A program made the position numbers and the translations under genes. From Catonella massiliensis (GTDB lineage Bacteria > Bacillota > Clostridia > Lachnospirales > Lachnospiraceae), in the NCBI RefSeq assembly GCF_016651435.1, contig NZ_JAEPRJ010000001.1:1426001-1490000 (forward strand): a stretch of DNA of 64,000 nt. Direction: 5' to 3'. Positions within the stretch are counted from its first letter, which is position 1; the number at the start of each line of letters is the position of its first letter. The notes below the pieces were generated by a model. The model searched no databases. It was not told the origin of the DNA and saw only the letters and a list, made by a program, of their open reading frames with translations. This document shows positions 40,178-47,911 of the stretch, in pieces.

Positions 40178-40822
40178 CTACTTCTCATATATTATATAAG
40201 TTCTGTTGCTTTTTACAAGTTCCATTGGGTGAATCGCATCTCCAAAAATTGGCGTATTCAGGTTAACCCCACAAACATCTTTGAATCCAGCCCAAACTAA
40301 TTGTGAACAATAAAACTCTTCTCTTGTTGATGTATTAAAATAATCAATATTGTACCTTTTTCCTATCTGTCTATAACACCAATCCGCCACATCATTATCT
40401 TGTGCAAGAGTTGTTCCTTTAACGTTCAATCCATAGCAAGTTTTTTTTGTGTAATTCCAATCATTGTTTCCAGTAGTAACATAAGGGAATTCTGCTTCAA
40501 TAACAGTATATTGGTTATATATGATTGCTGCATGTCCTAAAGGTAATTTATCCTTAAACTTATCGGCAGTAACTAAGATTACTCCTTTTCTTGAAGGATA
40601 AACTTTTTTTCTATTTGCCATTTTGAAAAATCTACTTCCCTTATAATCTGTATAAATTGGCATTTTCTGTACATCTCTTAAAAGCTCATTTACTTCATTT
40701 TTTGGAAAAATCTGTTCTACATCCGAAACTCGTTTATTTGCATAAATAGGTAATATCATGAAACAAGTTACCAATATAAAACAAAACGCTACACTAATTA
40801 TTTTATTAAAATTTTTAATCAT
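40178..40822 (-). CDS. Exported YiiX/YebB-like permuted NlpC/P60 cysteine hydrolase
   Basis: After a signal peptide (about residues 1-28) the 214-residue protein has LGHAAII near residue 96 (catalytic His) and FYCSQLVWAG near 171 (catalytic Cys). This is the circularly permuted papain-like order of the YiiX family (PF05708-like). Such enzymes cut peptide or amide bonds in cell-wall or lipid substrates; the substrate here is not known. First of three genes for exported proteins next to the IS110 element; AATGGAGG lies 10 bases before the ATG. Confidence 0.75.
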   Translation of the reverse strand: MIKNFNKIISVAFCFILVTCFMILPIYANKRVSDVEQIFPKNEVNELLRDVQKMPIYTDYKGSRFFKMANRKKVYPSRKGVILVTADKFKDKLPLGHAAIIYNQYTVIEAEFPYVTTGNNDWNYTKKTCYGLNVKGTTLAQDNDVADWCYRQIGKRYNIDYFNTSTREEFYCSQLVWAGFKDVCGVNLNTPIFGDAIHPMELVKSNRTYIIYEK

Positions 40823-40880
40823 ATTTCAACATACCTCCATTTCTTAATTTAATTAATCGTAATAGTAAGTAAAAACAACT

Positions 40881-40928
40881 TTAATCTCCATTTTTATATC
40901 TCTGAGGGTTTTGATTTCTGATTGACAT
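40881..40928 (-). CDS. Possible 15-residue peptide ORF upstream of the cysteine hydrolase
   Basis: AGGAGG stands 5-6 bases before an ATG giving MSIRNQNPQRYKNGD. Inside it a second short frame begins (MEIKVVFTYYYD). Both end before the cysteine hydrolase start. A leader peptide is possible, but there is no independent support. The remaining stretch 40929-41040 holds an imperfect hairpin (AAGCC... / ...GGCTT) and nothing else recognisable. Confidence 0.3.
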   Translation of the reverse strand: MSIRNQNPQRYKNGD

Positions 40929-41059
40929 ATAAGCCTCCTTCCTATAATGTCAAGCCCTAAATCATTTAATTTCAGGCTTTTCTTTAAATATTTACCTCAT
41001 AAAACAGAGCAAAAAATGTATGACAGTCATTGTATTTTATACTGAACAGCTAAAAGAGG

Positions 41060-41460
41060 GTGTAGTTTATAAAGCATCCCATTGTTTTGCTTTATAAAGG
41101 CTATAAATCCTCTGCTAACTATGATGGTGAACCTTCCGTGTCTAAAGGGATCGTGTCCCAACTTCCTTCGTCCCACCTGTCCATACACCGAGTGCCTGCT
41201 AAGCTTTCTAACAGGGTCATGCCCTACGGAGAGAACTACTGCAAGCTACAGCTCTTGTTTGTTTTTTGATTTTACTGACCTGCATACTCCACAGGGTACG
41301 GATATTCCGTGGATGCTTACCCTGACTCGTTTTGCTGGTCATTGTGATGATGCAGCACCTGTAGCGCTCCATCGTTATCGGGTTTCCTTCCAGAACCCTG
41401 CCCGATCTCGGAATAATCCGACACCCGGCAAGGCTCTGGAATAAATTTTGCTGTCGACTG
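41060..41460 (-). ncRNA. Candidate IS110 bridge RNA region (3' of transposase)
   Basis: About 400 bases after the transposase stop. A nested stem-loop at 41390-41439 (CCAGAGCC / GGTTCTGG, inner TCGGA / TCCGA) and a hairpin at 41066-41098 (TTTATAAAGCA / TGCTTTATAAA) bracket GC-richer DNA. IS110-family elements encode a guide (bridge) RNA beside the transposase; the IS1111 subgroup has it downstream. The exact RNA limits are not known. The plus-strand ORF here (41082-41444) is judged non-coding. Confidence 0.45.
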
Positions 41461-41462
41461 TT

Positions 41463-42890
41463 TTACGCTACAATAGCTTCCTTATTTTCCGGACGTCTGA
41501 TGTCCATCAACATCTTCTTCGGAGCATATTTCGTACCAGTATTCAGAATCGTATAGATAATCCTCAGAAGCTTGCAGGCTATCACAATCAATGACTGCAT
41601 CTTTTTCAACGGATTATCGGCTCGTGTCGTATAATACATATGGAGTTCTTTGAATTCCTCTGCATGGGCCACTGCTGACTTTGCTGCCTGGAATAACCAA
41701 TATCTGAGTCGTTTGCGTCCTCTATGACTGATTTTGGTTTCTCCCTTATGCTTTCCTGAACTGCATGCCACAAGGCCTAATCCGCTTAATTTCTGTATTT
41801 CCTTAACATCATCAAATCTTGAAATATCTCCCATCTCTGCAAGAATACCGGAAAGTGTATTTTCTCCAATCCCAGATATCTCCAGAACGTTACCTGTATG
41901 CGGTATCTCCTGACATTTCTGGTTGATCTGGTTCTCTATAACAGCAAGTTCAACATCCAGTTCCATGATTTTCTGCACGAACCACTTTACAGCTGCCTTG
42001 CTTGCAATAGATCCATCCTTAATCCCAACACTTGCTTTTGCGTACTGTAAGATTTCTCTGGCTCTGCTGTACCCGCGTCCTCTAAGTTTAGCAGCATGCC
42101 AAATCTGTCTTATCCCTTCTTCTCCAAGTGCGGTCAGTTCATCCGGAAATGGTGCCTCTTTCAGCAGTTCAAGGCTAAATGCTCCATCGACTTTTCCCAA
42201 TGCTTCCTTATACTCCGGGAAATATATCTTCATCTCCCTGTGCATCCGGTTGATTGTTCGAATTCTGTCTTCATTCAGTTGGTCTCTGAACATGGATAAC
42301 CTACGAAGTTCAGCATAGATTTTTTCTGGAAGATATGGCATACCAAAGTTGCCATCCTTGACAAGATTTGCTATCAGTTTTGGATCCTTCCTGTCATCCT
42401 TGAGCTGGCTGTTATCTTCAACCTCCTTTGTCTGCTTAACAGCATAAGGGTTTACCTGAACAACACTGATTCCATTTGTAATCATCCATGTAGCAAGGCA
42501 GAACCAGTAGTGACCGGTCGGCTCTAAGCCAAGCACTATCTGACTCTTATCATGTTCAGCGGCTATCCTCACTGCCCATTCCTTTGCACTCCGGAAGCCC
42601 TCTTGATTATTGTTGAAAGAATGTGCGGACTTACTGAGTTCCCGTCCTCTGGTATCAATTGCTCTCATATAGTGCGTTTCGCTGCCTACATCACATCCCA
42701 AGATAAGCATGTCATCGCTGATAAAAGAGAGTTTTTTATTTTTATCGAACTTACCATTGGTTTCCAACTCACGCCAGGTTGAAGCTGCGAGATTTTCCTT
42801 AATCACCTCCGATTTTTTCAAAAGCTCCTGCTGTTCAAAAATATTTGCTGTTACTACTTGATTTTTTTTCTTTGTGCCTTTAATATTCAT
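41463..42890 (-). CDS. IS110-family transposase (recombinase)
   Basis: The 475-residue protein has an N-terminal DEDD RuvC-like domain: Asp67 in LGCDVGS, Glu123 in LGLEPTGHYW, and the DDRKDPKLIA segment at 165-174. A C-terminal Transposase_20 domain contains ISGIGENTLSGILAEMGD and the ACSSGKHKGETKISHRG serine region. It catalyses RNA-guided recombination in studied relatives. No frameshift or early stop is seen, so the element may still be active. The N terminus carries about 45 extra residues before the DEDD domain. Confidence 0.92.
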   Translation of the reverse strand: MNIKGTKKKNQVVTANIFEQQELLKKSEVIKENLAASTWRELETNGKFDKNKKLSFISDDMLILGCDVGSETHYMRAIDTRGRELSKSAHSFNNNQEGFRSAKEWAVRIAAEHDKSQIVLGLEPTGHYWFCLATWMITNGISVVQVNPYAVKQTKEVEDNSQLKDDRKDPKLIANLVKDGNFGMPYLPEKIYAELRRLSMFRDQLNEDRIRTINRMHREMKIYFPEYKEALGKVDGAFSLELLKEAPFPDELTALGEEGIRQIWHAAKLRGRGYSRAREILQYAKASVGIKDGSIASKAAVKWFVQKIMELDVELAVIENQINQKCQEIPHTGNVLEISGIGENTLSGILAEMGDISRFDDVKEIQKLSGLGLVACSSGKHKGETKISHRGRKRLRYWLFQAAKSAVAHAEEFKELHMYYTTRADNPLKKMQSLIVIACKLLRIIYTILNTGTKYAPKKMLMDIRRPENKEAIVA

Positions 42891-42895
42891 TTTAG

Positions 42896-42970
42896 ATACC
42901 TCTTGTGTTTTTTAGATTTTACCAACTGGCAGGTCAGTAATAATCTAAATTTACTTGAGGTATTTTTTTA
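42896..42970. other. Nested inverted repeats in the transposase leader
   Basis: Three nested arm pairs: ATACCTC/GAGGTAT (42896-42902, 42957-42963), TTTAGATT/AATCTAAA (42911-42918, 42942-42949) and ACTG/CAGT. Seven T follow on the plus strand. This may be a left-end RNA structure of the IS or a terminator against outside transcription. Confidence 0.5.
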
Positions 42971-43098
42971 TGTCAATCTCTTGACCTATTTATAGTATAC
43001 AGGAAGCTTTCTATGCAGCATGCTTTGATATAGCAATATTTCATAAGTTTTTTTATACATTAATTACTTTGATATTAGTTTAATATTTAACTACTGAA

Positions 43099-43149
43099 AA
43101 AACCATACCAAAAGTGGAAGTTTTTTCTGTCCACTTTTGGTATGGTTTT
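43099..43149. terminator. Perfect 20-bp inverted repeat, bidirectional terminator-like
   Basis: Arms 43099-43118 and 43130-43149 are exact complements (core CCATACCAAAAGTGGA). T-runs flank both sides; the minus strand reads TTTTTT. On the minus strand it would end the HTH-TPR transcript after it has crossed the whole peptide gene. On the plus strand a TATAAT box follows at once (43153-43158), so the repeat may also be an operator. Confidence 0.6.
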
Positions 43150-43199
43150 AACTATAATAATATGCTATCATTCTCATTATTGCAATATTGGAGGTACTT

Positions 43200-43379
43200 A
43201 TGAAAAAGATATACCAAAATACAATTATTATGGCTACTTTGCTTATGACTATCGTTTCACTATTTTCTTCTAAAAAACCAGATAATCTTCACTCAACAGC
43301 TATCTCACACATCTGTAACATTGAAAATACCGATGATTGTGTCACTATATATAACCGTAAATCGATATTTTCAACGTAA
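43200..43379 (+). CDS. Small secreted peptide, possible signal pro-peptide
   Basis: This 59-residue ORF starts at ATG 43200 with GGAGG 5 bases upstream. N-terminal KK plus a hydrophobic stretch (IIMATLLMTIVSLF) is a signal-peptide-like start. The rest is polar, with two Cys (ICNIENTDDCV). It points at and overlaps by 9 bases the end of the HTH-TPR regulator gene, and a TATAAT box lies 42 bases before the start. Small exported peptides next to HTH-TPR regulators are the hallmark of RRNPP signalling. No homology is recognised, so the role is inferred. Confidence 0.5.
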   Translation: MKKIYQNTIIMATLLMTIVSLFSSKKPDNLHSTAISHICNIENTDDCVTIYNRKSIFST

Positions 43380-45191
43380 CTCCTCCCCATACCACTTTTG
43401 AAAAGCCCTCCTTAAAGGGGCTTTTTGTCTTTCGCTGGCCTTCATCAAACATCTAATTCTATAGCTCTGAATGTACTTTGACTTACTCTTCGTGTTATCT
43501 CCTGTCATTCTATCTAAGGTATAAGTTTTTTCTTCAAGTAAAAACCCTAAAAAATCTCCCCTCAGTGATCTAATAGAATAGTCTATTGTCTTATCCGCGT
43601 ACTGTATCGCCTTTTCAAAACGATTTGTTTCTTCATAAGCTGAGCATAAGGTAACATAAAGCAACGCCAGAGGTATATAACGATATTTCATATTAACTTT
43701 ACTTCTTTCGTAAGCCATGACAGTTTTTTCAAGCAATTCTATACTTTTATCCGCCTCACCAAGGGCTTTATAACAGACTGCTATACCATTGATTATAATA
43801 GCTTCTGCTCTACTTGGCACATATCCACCAACATTATCAAGTCCCATTTCTCCTCTTGTTATACTAAAGGCTTTTATTAATCTGTCGGCGGCTTCACTAG
43901 CATTACATTGCCTGATTCTTAGATCAAATAGTGCAGACATATACTCTACATATTGGCTGTTCTTCTTATTATCTAGGGGTATTTTCCGCTTTAATTCGTT
44001 AAAAAGGTACTCTGCTTCCCCATACTTCTGAAAGGTAGTTAGTTTTGCTATCTCCCTTTCCATATCAAGCAAGCGGAAATCGTCAGTTATAATCCTACTT
44101 TCTACAGTCTCTACCTCTATATTAAAATAATCCAGTATTTTTTGTATTGTTCCCCGCTTAGGCTTAGCCTTACCACATTCTATCCTTGAAATTGTCTTAA
44201 CATCTATATCCAAATCATCTGCAAGTTTTTGCTGAGATATACCTCTTATCACCCTTTCCTGCTTAACTATCTCTGAAATAATATTCACATTTCTCTGCTT
44301 GTATCCGGTAAGCAAATTAATATCCTTAGTATTCCATTCAAATCCATATTCTGCATATAAATCTTTCAATGCATCCCGCATCTTCTTGTAATCTTGGTAC
44401 AATGTTATATTTATGTTTTTAGATATGAAAAGGATATTCTCCAAAAGCTTTGATATATTTAGCAAAAGTCCGTTATCTGTAAGCATTTGCTCAGCCTTTA
44501 AGATAACCTGTAAAGCCTCATCAGGTCTATTATTTTTGATATAGCTGTTTCCTACAATCAATGAAACCCTGCCATACAAATTGCACTTTATCTCCTCATC
44601 ATAAAAATGTCTCTCAATATAGTCAAGTATTGTAATACCATATGTTTTAAGAAGATTCTCACCCAGTTTTTCTTTATTATTAAGATATAAAGTAAGCAGT
44701 ATTAGCTCATTTTCTCCTAATAGATAGTTCTCCAGTTTCTCTAAAGAAAACTCAGGCAATGTTAGTGTTAATGCTTGATAGTAACTTCTATCAGCCTCTA
44801 TGAAATCACGGTATTTTTCTTCAGAGATAAATCCTTTTATCATTTTAATAAACTGCAAGTGTAAAGGGCTTTCTATGTCTGCTAACGTTTCATAGTCCGC
44901 AAGCAATTTAGCTGCTTCATCATAGCTTTTATTTTCAATTTCGTCAGTGAGCTTTTCTCTTAGTTCATACAATTCATAGTCCTTTTCATCCTGCATAAGC
45001 TCAACCTTATTGTCAGACCTGCCTAGCCTGCTTACAATCATATCAAGCACAAAAAAGCCAGCCCCTCTTTCCCCAGCTTCAGTCCTTCTTATGACAGACT
45101 CCGAGCAGACTCCTTTTGCTAATTTTTCTATGCTAATGTCTTGTTTAACACGCTCATAGTTAATAAGTGCCCCTATTTTTACTATATTCAT
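43371..45191 (-). CDS. Twin HTH-TPR regulator (RRNPP/PlcR-like)
   Basis: The 606-residue protein has two XRE-type helix-turn-helix domains, at about residues 8-58 and 305-358 (ISQQKLADDLDIDVKTISRIE). Each is followed by a helical TPR-like array of about 230 residues. This looks like an internal duplication of a PlcR/Rgg-like unit, most of which are ~290 residues. Such regulators bind short secreted peptides re-imported into the cell. The convergent small secreted peptide gene overlaps its 3' end. The first HTH is less conserved than the second and may not bind DNA. GAGGA precedes the ATG. Confidence 0.8.
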   Translation of the reverse strand: MNIVKIGALINYERVKQDISIEKLAKGVCSESVIRRTEAGERGAGFFVLDMIVSRLGRSDNKVELMQDEKDYELYELREKLTDEIENKSYDEAAKLLADYETLADIESPLHLQFIKMIKGFISEEKYRDFIEADRSYYQALTLTLPEFSLEKLENYLLGENELILLTLYLNNKEKLGENLLKTYGITILDYIERHFYDEEIKCNLYGRVSLIVGNSYIKNNRPDEALQVILKAEQMLTDNGLLLNISKLLENILFISKNINITLYQDYKKMRDALKDLYAEYGFEWNTKDINLLTGYKQRNVNIISEIVKQERVIRGISQQKLADDLDIDVKTISRIECGKAKPKRGTIQKILDYFNIEVETVESRIITDDFRLLDMEREIAKLTTFQKYGEAEYLFNELKRKIPLDNKKNSQYVEYMSALFDLRIRQCNASEAADRLIKAFSITRGEMGLDNVGGYVPSRAEAIIINGIAVCYKALGEADKSIELLEKTVMAYERSKVNMKYRYIPLALLYVTLCSAYEETNRFEKAIQYADKTIDYSIRSLRGDFLGFLLEEKTYTLDRMTGDNTKSKSKYIQSYRIRCLMKASERQKAPLRRAFQKWYGEELR

Positions 45192-45234
45192 AAATTCCTC
45201 ATACTCTGATTAACTTAGCTTCTATACCTCTCCC

Positions 45235-45267
45235 GATTAAGAACTCTATTTAATATAATTCTTAATC
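45235..45267 (-). promoter_or_regulatory. Inverted repeat in the HTH-TPR leader
   Basis: GATTAAGAA / TTCTTAATC 9-bp perfect arms with a 15-base gap, between a TATAAT box (about 45281-45286) and the regulator start. It could be an autoregulatory operator. Confidence 0.4.
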
Positions 45268-45293
45268 TGTTACCTACCATTATACATGAAAAT

Positions 45294-45338
45294 AAGCCAT
45301 AATACAGCCTATTTTATTACTTATCTGTATCATGGCTT
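45294..45338 (-). terminator. Terminator after the leucine-rich-repeat gene
   Basis: AAGCCATGATACAG / CTGTATTATGGCTT arms (one G-U) followed by ATTTT on the minus strand. Confidence 0.65.
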
Positions 45339-45353
45339 AATATTCTCTAATAT

Positions 45354-46433
45354 TTATTTTTTTGTTTTACATTTTACTACTTTGCTGTATTTTCCATATA
45401 CTCTCTTGCCTTTAACTATCGTATAAGCCCTTACTTTTACATAGTAGGCCTTTCCACCTTCAAGGCCTGTAACATTGTAAATATTGGCTACAGTAATGGT
45501 CTTGCTTGCATCCAATAGAGCTGAGTTAGCAGCGTATCTTATTTCATATCCCCTTGCACCGTTTACTCTGTTAAACCTTACTCTAAATCCTTTACTTAAG
45601 GATGACACCCTGACACCATTTATCTTGGCTGGCTCTTTACTTTTATCATTCTTATCTTTAAGGTAATTGATTATATGCCCATTCATGGCAGCATACTGAT
45701 CTATAGATGAACCTTTATAGGCATAGAATATTGTAAGAGGCTCAAATGCATTTTCTCCCAAGATTATATTTTGAGAGTAAACAGTAGCTTTAACCACAGG
45801 AAATGCATTCTTTCTGATTTCTCTTACATCGTCACCTATCTTCACCGTTTTTAAGCCGGACTCCGCAAAAGCTCCCATTCCTATTGCCCTAGTTCCACTA
45901 GGTATAGAAATGGATTTTAGCCTATAACAATGCGAGAAAGCAAAATCATCGATTTCACCGAATCCCTTACCGATAGTACAGCTTTTAATTCCTGATTCAT
46001 AAAAGGACTGGATGCCTATTTTCTTAACATTGGCAGGAATCTTTATACTTTTTAGTGATGTAGTTTTTAAAAATGCGTAGGTATCGATATAATTAACAGT
46101 GTCAGGAATAGATACACTCTGTATATTCTCCATATAGCTGAATGCTCTTCTTCCTATGGTGGTAACACCCCTTTTGATTACTACTTTGTATATTCTATTT
46201 CTTTTGTTATTGAACCACTTGTTGTAATACACATTAGTATCATCTGTATCGTTCCACATATCACCCTTACCTGATATGGTGAGTACACCTTTTTTATTCA
46301 AGCGGGCTGTGACATTATCACCTATATGTATTACTTCTCCTTCATCAATATCTGCCTTAACGTCCCTGCTTATCAAAAGTAATGATATAAGTAAAAATGC
46401 AAAGAAACCAATCTTTTTTGCTGTTTTAAGCAT
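45354..46433 (-). CDS. Secreted BspA-like leucine-rich-repeat protein with C-terminal Fn3-like domain
   Basis: A signal peptide (about 1-27) is followed by LRR_5/BspA-type repeats between residues 75 and 235 with the pattern IGxxAFxxxxxLKSIxIPxxV. Examples are IGRRAFSYMENIQSVSIP and IGMGAFAESGLKTVKIG. The C-terminal ~90 residues look like a fibronectin type III domain (ARGYEIRYAANS, YYVKVRAYTIVKGKRVYG). Such proteins act at the cell surface in adhesion; a target is not known. No anchor is seen, so it is probably released or held by the wall. It is divergent from the HTH/nucleotidyltransferase pair. Confidence 0.82.
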   Translation of the reverse strand: MLKTAKKIGFFAFLLISLLLISRDVKADIDEGEVIHIGDNVTARLNKKGVLTISGKGDMWNDTDDTNVYYNKWFNNKRNRIYKVVIKRGVTTIGRRAFSYMENIQSVSIPDTVNYIDTYAFLKTTSLKSIKIPANVKKIGIQSFYESGIKSCTIGKGFGEIDDFAFSHCYRLKSISIPSGTRAIGMGAFAESGLKTVKIGDDVREIRKNAFPVVKATVYSQNIILGENAFEPLTIFYAYKGSSIDQYAAMNGHIINYLKDKNDKSKEPAKINGVRVSSLSKGFRVRFNRVNGARGYEIRYAANSALLDASKTITVANIYNVTGLEGGKAYYVKVRAYTIVKGKRVYGKYSKVVKCKTKK

Positions 46434-46564
46434 AATTGTCTTCCCTCCAATTTTCCCAATTTTTAAAAAGTATATCCTTCATTCTACCAAAAAAATCGTA
46501 TGTATTCAAGTTTTAATTATTTTTTTAAGCAGGATTGGGGTCAAAACGCTAAAATAATATTAAA

Positions 46565-46593
46565 TTGACAATAGTTCGGTAAACCGATATACT
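46565..46593 (+). promoter_or_regulatory. Promoter of the HTH/nucleotidyltransferase pair with a spacer operator
   Basis: Consensus TTGACA (46565-46570), 17 bases, TATACT (46588-46593). The spacer holds the 12-bp palindrome TCGGTAAACCGA (46576-46587), placed as expected for an autorepressor. Confidence 0.7.
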
Positions 46594-46615
46594 GTATCAA
46601 AGGAGGGATATACTT

Positions 46616-47197
46616 ATGATTATTAATGAACTGCTTAAGAAAAAAAATATTTCAAGATATCAATTAAGTAAAGACAGCGGAGTCGCAATGACTACTATAA
46701 CAGATATATGCACTGGAAAGGCCAAGCTTGATAAATGTAACGTTGGTACCTTATATAAGATTGCAAAGGCACTTGATGTTACAATTGATTATTTACTAGA
46801 AAATAATTATGTATATACTGAGGATTATATATTTTCTTTTGAGACTTTTAAGAGCAATACCTGCCATCAGGTGAAAGACCTGGGTGATATTGATTTTATC
46901 ATTGAAGCTCTGGAAACTGATAAAATTCGTCAATTATATGATAAGCAGCAATATAGAGAATCCATGTATCTCTTGGCTATGGTAGATTATTTGTCGAGAT
47001 TAAATGATATTCCAATATGTACAAATTATAATGATATTCGGAAAAAAAAATTAAAAAAACCGTTTTTCGCATCTGGAACTATTTTGTCTTTTGCAGCTTT
47101 AGGAGACGAACATATAAAAAAAGATGCAATAGAAAAGGCTATTCCAGAGTTTATGCGATTCAATATTGTAGAAAGCGAGATACGAAATGTGTGTTAA
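46616..47197 (+). CDS. XRE-family HTH protein, antitoxin-like
   Basis: Residues ~4-60 form a lambda-repressor-type helix-turn-helix (KNISRYQLSKDSGVAMTTIT). The remaining ~130 residues (of 193) are a helical domain I do not recognise. AGGAGGG precedes the ATG. Its stop lies 11 bases inside the next gene, which encodes a nucleotidyltransferase. Layout and partner fit a toxin-antitoxin or abortive-infection pair (AbiE-like logic: HTH antitoxin, nucleotidyltransferase toxin). The palindrome in its promoter suggests autoregulation. Confidence 0.75.
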   Translation: MIINELLKKKNISRYQLSKDSGVAMTTITDICTGKAKLDKCNVGTLYKIAKALDVTIDYLLENNYVYTEDYIFSFETFKSNTCHQVKDLGDIDFIIEALETDKIRQLYDKQQYRESMYLLAMVDYLSRLNDIPICTNYNDIRKKKLKKPFFASGTILSFAALGDEHIKKDAIEKAIPEFMRFNIVESEIRNVC

Positions 47198-47900
47198 TAA
47201 ACCGTTTACTAAGGAAAATTTGGAACGCTGCTTAAAAGAGTTAGCAAAAGAATTTCGGAAAAAGAATGGAGCCAAAATTCCTGCTGAAATTACTATAATT
47301 GGAGGAGCCTCAATTCTTTTAAATTATGGTTTTAGAGAAATGACTTATGATATAGATGCTATTATTAAATCATCAAGTGTCATGAAAGAAGCAATAAATA
47401 CTGTTGGTGATAGGCTAAATCTCCCTACAGGATGGATAAATACTGACTTTATTAATACTTCTTCATATACACCCAAATTAATAGAATTTTCAAAATACTA
47501 TAAAACTTTTTCAAATATATTACATATCAGAACTATTGCCTCAGAATATCTGGTCGCAATGAAGTTAAGAGCAGGAAGACAGTATAAAAATGATTTTTCA
47601 GATGTAATTGGTATCCTGATAGAGCAAGACAGACTTGGAGATACTTTAACTTTTGATAGAGTTAAAAATGCTATCATAGAACTATATGGCTCCTATGATG
47701 TTATACCTGAGACTTCCCGCTTATTTATTGAATCTATTTTTGAAAAAGATGATTTAAAAGCATTTTACGAACAATGTATTAAACTTGAATTTGAAAACAA
47801 GGATATCCTAATAGAATTTAATGATAATTATCCCGAAGTATTAAATGAAAATAATATTTCTGATATATTAAAAATTGCCAGAGAACGAAAGAAAAAGTAA
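47187..47900 (+). CDS. Nucleotidyltransferase-fold protein (DUF6036/AbiEii-like), toxin candidate
   Basis: A 237-residue product with IIGGASILLNYGFREMTYDID near residue 37, the GGxS...DxD pattern of the DNA polymerase beta-like nucleotidyltransferase fold. KLRAGRQYKNDFSDVIGIL near 132 matches AbiEii/DUF6036 helices with a conserved Lys and Asp. In related toxins the enzyme adds nucleotides to tRNA or another target; the target here is unknown. It overlaps the HTH gene by 11 bases. holA follows after 11 bases, so the pair is inserted directly in front of an essential gene. Confidence 0.72.
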   Translation: MCVNKPFTKENLERCLKELAKEFRKKNGAKIPAEITIIGGASILLNYGFREMTYDIDAIIKSSSVMKEAINTVGDRLNLPTGWINTDFINTSSYTPKLIEFSKYYKTFSNILHIRTIASEYLVAMKLRAGRQYKNDFSDVIGILIEQDRLGDTLTFDRVKNAIIELYGSYDVIPETSRLFIESIFEKDDLKAFYEQCIKLEFENKDILIEFNDNYPEVLNENNISDILKIARERKKK

Positions 47901-47911
47901 AGGAGCCCTCC

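Larger units (their letters stand above)
41040..43000 (-). mobile_element. IS110-family insertion sequence (ends approximate)
   Basis: One transposase gene (41463-42890, minus) is flanked by long non-coding zones of higher GC than the surrounding DNA on its 3' side. IS110-family elements lack long terminal inverted repeats, so the ends are estimates. The element lies between the exported-protein operon and the peptide/HTH-TPR locus. Confidence 0.7.

Noticed and set aside
41082..41444. Plus-strand ORF of 120 codons beside the IS110 transposase
   Set aside because: It lies in the structured non-coding flank of the element, has no convincing ribosome site and an implausible Cys/Pro-rich composition; a guide RNA region explains it better.
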